A stretch of 64,000 nt of DNA, taken from assembly GCF_000341105.1 (NCBI RefSeq), contig NZ_ANBB01000044.1, positions 106,463-170,462 on the forward strand, read 5' to 3'. Source of the DNA: Nocardiopsis potens DSM 45234. Lineage in GTDB: Bacteria > Actinomycetota > Actinomycetes > Streptosporangiales > Streptosporangiaceae. Positions 61,023-64,000 of the stretch are shown here, in pieces. The notes under the pieces are model-generated. The model was not told where the DNA came from, searched no databases, and saw only the letters and a list, made by a program, of their open reading frames with translations. Within the stretch, counting starts at the first letter, position 1. The number at the start of each line of letters is the position of its first letter. Position numbers and translations under genes: made by a program.

Positions 61023-62423
61023 TCAGTACCTCGGCTGGTTTTGAGGGTTGAATTCGTCGAAGCGGACCTTCTCGGCGCCCTTGAGGCGCTTGTCGGTGAC
61101 CTTGAGGACGTCGAGGCCGCGGTCGATGTCGGAGTTGTAGATGTAGCCGTTGTAGTAGTAGGTGGACCAGGTGTTGGTGTTGGTCTCGATCGAGTCGTCG
61201 ACGCGGTCGTCGGCGTCGAAGTAGGCGATCTCCTTCGGGGCGGAGAGGTCGTTGAAGTCGATGATCGAGATGCCGCCCTGGTACCAGGACTGGACGAAGT
61301 AGTTCTTGCCCTTGACCGGGATCAGCGAGCCGTTGTGCGCGACGCAGTTCTGCTCGGTGCCCTGGTGCCGGTCGATCTTGAAGTAGCTCTCGAAGTCGAG
61401 CCGGGGGTCGCCCTTCCCGCCCTTCAGCGCGAAGACCGCGTCGGCGCCGCGCTCCGGGCCGATCTCCGGGGTGCAGGTGGCCGCGCCGCCGCCGCCGAGC
61501 TCGTCGGTGAAGAGCACGCCCTTGCCGTTGTTGGTGAAGGTCGCCGAGTGCCAGAAGGCGAAGTTCTCATCGCGGACCCGCTCCACCACCTCGGGCTCGA
61601 GCGGGTCGCTGATGTCCATCAGGATGCCGTCGCCCATGCAGGCCCCGGCCGCCAGGTCGCGCTCGGGGAACATGGTGATGTCGTGGCAGCCCTCGGTCGG
61701 GCGGAGCAGGCCGTCCTGGTCGTGGTTGCCGCCGTCCGGGAAGAGCACCGGCTCCGCGGCGATCTCCGCCGAGGCCGGGTCGTCCAGCGGCACCTCGATG
61801 ATGGCCACCTTGTCGTGCGGCGGCTCGCAGTTGGGGTAGCGGTCCGAGGGGGCGTAGGAGGAGACGTAGATGTAGTCGCTCTCGCCGTCCTCGCCCTGCA
61901 GCAGGGTGTTGGTGTGCGACCCGCAGTCGGTGCGCACCGCCGAGACGTACTGCGGGGACTCCTTGTCGGAGATGTCGAAGATCCGGATGCCCTCGAAGGC
62001 GTTCGGGTCCGTCGGGTCGGACTCGGCGGCACCGCACTCCTCGCCCGCCCGGGGGTAGTCCACCGAGAAGTAGAGCAGGTCGCCGCTGACCGACACGTCG
62101 CCCTGCCCGCCGGGGCACAGCACGGTGCTGGTGATCTCCGGTTCGGCCGGGTCGGAGATGTCGTAGATGACGAAGCCGTTGTAGTTGCCGCCGATGGCGT
62201 AGTCGCCGGTGAAGGCCAGGTCGGAGTTGGTGCTCTCGAACCCTTCCGGCTTGGGGACGTTCGCCAGGTGCTCGATGTTGTCGCTGGAGATCGAGTCGGC
62301 GGGCGGCGCGTCGGCCGCGGCGGGGGGCGCGAAGGCCAGGCTCAGCAGCAGGCCCGCGGCGCCGACCGCGGCGGCGCCGATGCGCCGCAGCCGTCTCGCG
62401 GATCTCCGGGGGGATGGCGACAT
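61023..62423 (-). CDS. Secreted LVIVD-repeat (beta-propeller-like) protein
   Basis: The 466-residue protein has a signal peptide (RRSARRLRRIGAAAVGAAGLLLSLAFA, cleavage after the AxA near residue 38) and then repeated beta-strand units with the LVIVD-type motif: GFVIYDISDPAEPE, GIRIFDISDKESPQ, GILMDISDPLEPEV, GISIIDFNDLSAPKE. Several cysteines (VLCPGG, EECGA, TDCGSH, PNCEPP, GCHD, GACMG, ATCTP, QNCVAH) suggest disulfides. The repeats would close as a beta-propeller outside the cell. Its function is unknown; adhesion or binding is possible. ATG 62423 has GAGGAG upstream. Confidence 0.85.
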   Translation of the reverse strand: MSPSPRRSARRLRRIGAAAVGAAGLLLSLAFAPPAAADAPPADSISSDNIEHLANVPKPEGFESTNSDLAFTGDYAIGGNYNGFVIYDISDPAEPEITSTVLCPGGQGDVSVSGDLLYFSVDYPRAGEECGAAESDPTDPNAFEGIRIFDISDKESPQYVSAVRTDCGSHTNTLLQGEDGESDYIYVSSYAPSDRYPNCEPPHDKVAIIEVPLDDPASAEIAAEPVLFPDGGNHDQDGLLRPTEGCHDITMFPERDLAAGACMGDGILMDISDPLEPEVVERVRDENFAFWHSATFTNNGKGVLFTDELGGGGAATCTPEIGPERGADAVFALKGGKGDPRLDFESYFKIDRHQGTEQNCVAHNGSLIPVKGKNYFVQSWYQGGISIIDFNDLSAPKEIAYFDADDRVDDSIETNTNTWSTYYYNGYIYNSDIDRGLDVLKVTDKRLKGAEKVRFDEFNPQNQPRY

Positions 62424-62592
62424 GCGGACTCCTCGTTCAGACGGGGACCCGGGTACCGGAGGCGCACGCCGTCTCGTCCGGCCCCGTTGCGGCCGGCCAC
62501 GGAAGCGGGCCGCGCGGTCGCTTGGGGGTGGGTGGTGCGGCCGGCCGGTCCTGCTCCGGACCGGCGCGGTGCGGGACGCTTCGGGGACAGGG

Positions 62593-62658
62593 TCAGGTCC
62601 CGCCGTGCTCGAGGGGCTCCGCCCGGAGGCGTCCGAACGGACCGGAGGATGTCGACAT
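62593..62658 (-). CDS. Possible 21-codon leader ORF upstream of the LVIVD gene
   Basis: ATG 62658 follows the very strong Shine-Dalgarno AAGGAGAAGGAGG with 4 bases between, and the frame reads MSTSSGPFGRLRAEPLEHGG before T and a stop. It ends 170 bases before the start codon of the secreted protein on the same strand. Ribosome binding there is likely on sequence grounds; a regulatory role as an upstream ORF is inference. It may be a true small protein. Confidence 0.35.
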   Translation of the reverse strand: MSTSSGPFGRLRAEPLEHGGT

Positions 62659-63112
62659 CAGACCTCCTTCTCCTTAGGCGGGTACAAGCACACCGAAACA
62701 CCACGAAAGCTACAGAGGCCGTTCCCGTTCTGTACAGGGGAGCACCACCGGACGGTACATATCCGTCACTTCGCCGCCTTTCCCGCACTTCCCCCGGCTC
62801 CCCGTCCGGCCGCCCGGCGGCGGCGCGAGTTCCCACGCGGCAGGGCTTTCCGCGATACGGAGCGCCCCTCGGACCCGGCCGCCCGGGGCGGCGCAGCGGC
62901 CCCGGTTTCGGAATCGCGTGAAACACGGTAGTGCGGAACCGAAACCGGGGAAATCCCGCTTCGCGCCTTTCGGAAAGGCCGCCCGGCGGCCTTCCCGGTC
63001 CCCCTCCCCTCTGGACAGGACCCCTCCGGAGGCAGTAGACATCGCGGAGAGCGGCGCGGGCGCCACCGGACTCTCCCCGCCGAGTCACGCCCCGCCCGAG
63101 AGGAGCCCCCCT
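62659..63112. other. Divergent promoter region of the LVIVD and DUF305 genes
   Basis: Bases 62690-62790 are less GC-rich and should contain the minus-strand promoter: a TANNNT box (TAGCTT) near 62710 and GGGAAC upstream of it, which could also read as an ECF-type promoter. GACGG (62751-62755) and CCGTC (62763-62767) form an inverted repeat around TACATAT. The right half before 63113 is GC-rich without a clear promoter. Confidence 0.4.
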
Positions 63113-63817
63113 GTGCACCGTTGGGTCCCGGCCGCGGTGGCGGCCGCCCTCCTGCTCACCACCGCCTGCTCCGGCTCCGAGGCCGCCGACGCGCCCCCGG
63201 TGCTCGACCCCGGCGCGCCCGGGGACACCGCCTCGCCGGCCTCCCAGGAGCAGATCGACGCGGCCGACGCGGACGTCCGGCACAACGAGGCCGACGTGGA
63301 GTACGTGCTGAAGATGATCGAGCACCACACCCAGGCCCTGGAGATGACCGACCTGGTCGAGGAGCGGGTGGAGCGGGACTCGGTGGAGAAGATCGCCGGG
63401 CGGATCGCCGCCGCCCAGGAGCCCGAGATCGAGGCGATGGAGACGTGGCTGGAGGACAACGTCTACGGCCCCGCCGAGGGCAACCCGAACTACGCCGACC
63501 AGTGCGGGCTGACCGCCTGGCGGGACGGGGGCGGTGCGGGCCACCACGGCGGCGGTGACTGCCCGATCGACATCGACCACACCGACATGCCCGGCATGGT
63601 CGCCCAGGAGGACCTGGACGACCTGGAGGCCGCCGAGGGCGACGGGTTCGACCGGCTCTTCGTCGAGCTGATGACCTCCCACCACGAGGGCGCCATCGAG
63701 ATGGCCCAGGACGCCACCGTCGACGGCAAGCACCCCGACGTGCTGCGGATGGCCGACGATGTGGTGGCCGAGCAGTCCGCCGACATCGAGCGGATGGAGC
63801 TGGCACTGGAGGACTGA
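63113..63817 (+). CDS. DUF305 lipoprotein
   Basis: The 234-residue product has a short signal peptide with lipobox-like LLTTAC near residue 20 and two copies of the DUF305 His motif, MIEHHTQALEM and MTSHHEGAIEM, in a four-helix ferritin-like fold. The His/Met-rich helices suggest a metal ligand set, and a HHGGGDC segment lies between the halves; related proteins are often found with copper genes. No metal transporter gene is nearby, so this is inference. GTG 63113 with AGGAG 7 bases upstream is clearly the start; the longer frame upstream has no ribosome-binding site. Confidence 0.87.
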   Translation: MHRWVPAAVAAALLLTTACSGSEAADAPPVLDPGAPGDTASPASQEQIDAADADVRHNEADVEYVLKMIEHHTQALEMTDLVEERVERDSVEKIAGRIAAAQEPEIEAMETWLEDNVYGPAEGNPNYADQCGLTAWRDGGGAGHHGGGDCPIDIDHTDMPGMVAQEDLDDLEAAEGDGFDRLFVELMTSHHEGAIEMAQDATVDGKHPDVLRMADDVVAEQSADIERMELALED

Positions 63818-63823
63818 GCCGCG

Positions 63824-63855
63824 CGCCGGCCCCGCAGGGCCCTGCGGGGCCGGCG
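63824..63855 (+). terminator. 32-bp palindrome after the DUF305 gene
   Basis: The arms 63824-63839 and 63840-63855 are exact reverse complements (CGCCGGCCCCGCAGGG on the left). It lies 7 bases after the stop codon. Confidence 0.75.
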
Positions 63856-63870
63856 GCCGGAGGAGACGGC

Positions 63871-63904
63871 GAGGGGGCGGGCCCGGTCTCGGGCCCGCCC
63901 CCTC
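63871..63904. terminator. Second hairpin, facing the right window edge
   Basis: GAGGGGGCGGGCCCG (63871-63885) pairs with CGGGCCCGCCCCCTC (63890-63904) around GTCT. It could terminate a minus-strand gene entering from the right edge. Short AAGGCTCTG direct repeats follow it. Confidence 0.65.
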
Positions 63905-63979
63905 AAGGCTCTGCAAGGCTCTGTCGCCGCGGCACTGCGCCGCCGTCGGTGCGGTGCTCCGGGCCGCTGCGGGACGCGG

Positions 63980-64000
63980 TCAGGCCGACTTCTCCTCCGG
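63980..64000 (-). CDS. Possible 3' end of a minus-strand gene cut by the window
   Basis: Only PEEKSA and a TGA stop are visible, read from the right edge. The position before a strong hairpin (63871-63904) suggests a real gene end, but six codons cannot prove it or name the product. Confidence 0.25.
   Translation of the reverse strand, partial: PEEKSA

Overview
The window is chromosomal DNA from a very GC-rich actinomycete (roughly 70-75% G+C by eye, third codon positions almost always G or C, many GTG starts). Gene order and content point to the Nocardiopsaceae or a near relative: rodA-mrdA-mreDCB, folC-DUF4233-ndk, rne-rplU-rpmA-obgE-proB-proA and nadD-rsfS are classic actinobacterial neighbourhoods. 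A methyltransferase/flavoprotein pair for 10-methyl (tuberculostearic-type) fatty acids fits the lipid chemistry of that family. The genus is inference; no rRNA gene is present.

Layout. 1-3 kb: a truncated membrane protein gene and leuS. 3.4-6 kb: a small lipoprotein, a long-chain acyl-CoA ligase and a zinc-ribbon protein. 6.1-10.4 kb: a sugar ABC importer (binding protein and two permeases, no ATPase) ending in a GH3 beta-N-acetylglucosaminidase-like enzyme. 10.6-15.3 kb: a P450, a small unknown, and the tmsB-like/tmsA-like lipid methylation pair. 15.5-25 kb: a Glu/Asp racemase-like protein, unknowns, an AI-2E-type permease, a DinG-like helicase, a tandem DUF427 protein and an MFS transporter. 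25-31.4 kb: a DUF2236 protein, an LPxTG surface protein, a TetR/ABC-exporter pair and an alpha/beta hydrolase. 31.4-32.8 kb: a gene-free block of degenerate repeats in two converging arms. 33.3-34.7 kb: four identical tRNA-Ala(GGC) genes with an orphan GroES paralogue among them. 34.7-43.6 kb: histidine phosphatase, rsfS, nadD, an M48 protease, a DUF574 methyltransferase, proA, proB, obgE, rpmA, rplU. 43.8-50.6 kb: RNase E/G and the two-gene DUF2344/radical SAM system. 50.7-57.5 kb: the cell-elongation cluster rodA-mrdA-mreD-mreC-mreB, then ndk. 57.7-64 kb: DUF4233, folC, a divergent FolC-like ligase, a secreted LVIVD-repeat protein and a DUF305 lipoprotein.

How parts fit together. The Mre/RodA/PBP2 genes form one shape-determining operon. 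The sugar importer and the cytoplasmic GH3 enzyme overlap by a few bases and look like one uptake-and-hydrolysis unit needing a shared ATPase encoded elsewhere. The acyl-CoA ligase, the tmsA-like gene and the DUF2236/MFS divergent pair each carry a near-identical inverted repeat with core TACCGNNCGGTA upstream, suggesting one TetR-type regulon spanning 21 kb.

The most unusual material is non-coding: two 64-bp perfect palindromes 37 kb apart whose differences are exactly compensated between the arms; the converging repeat arms at 31.5-32.7 kb with a 30-bp perfect inverted repeat inside; the tRNA-Ala array; a run of A/T-ending codons inside the DUF2344 gene; and small tandem repeats beside the tRNA genes.
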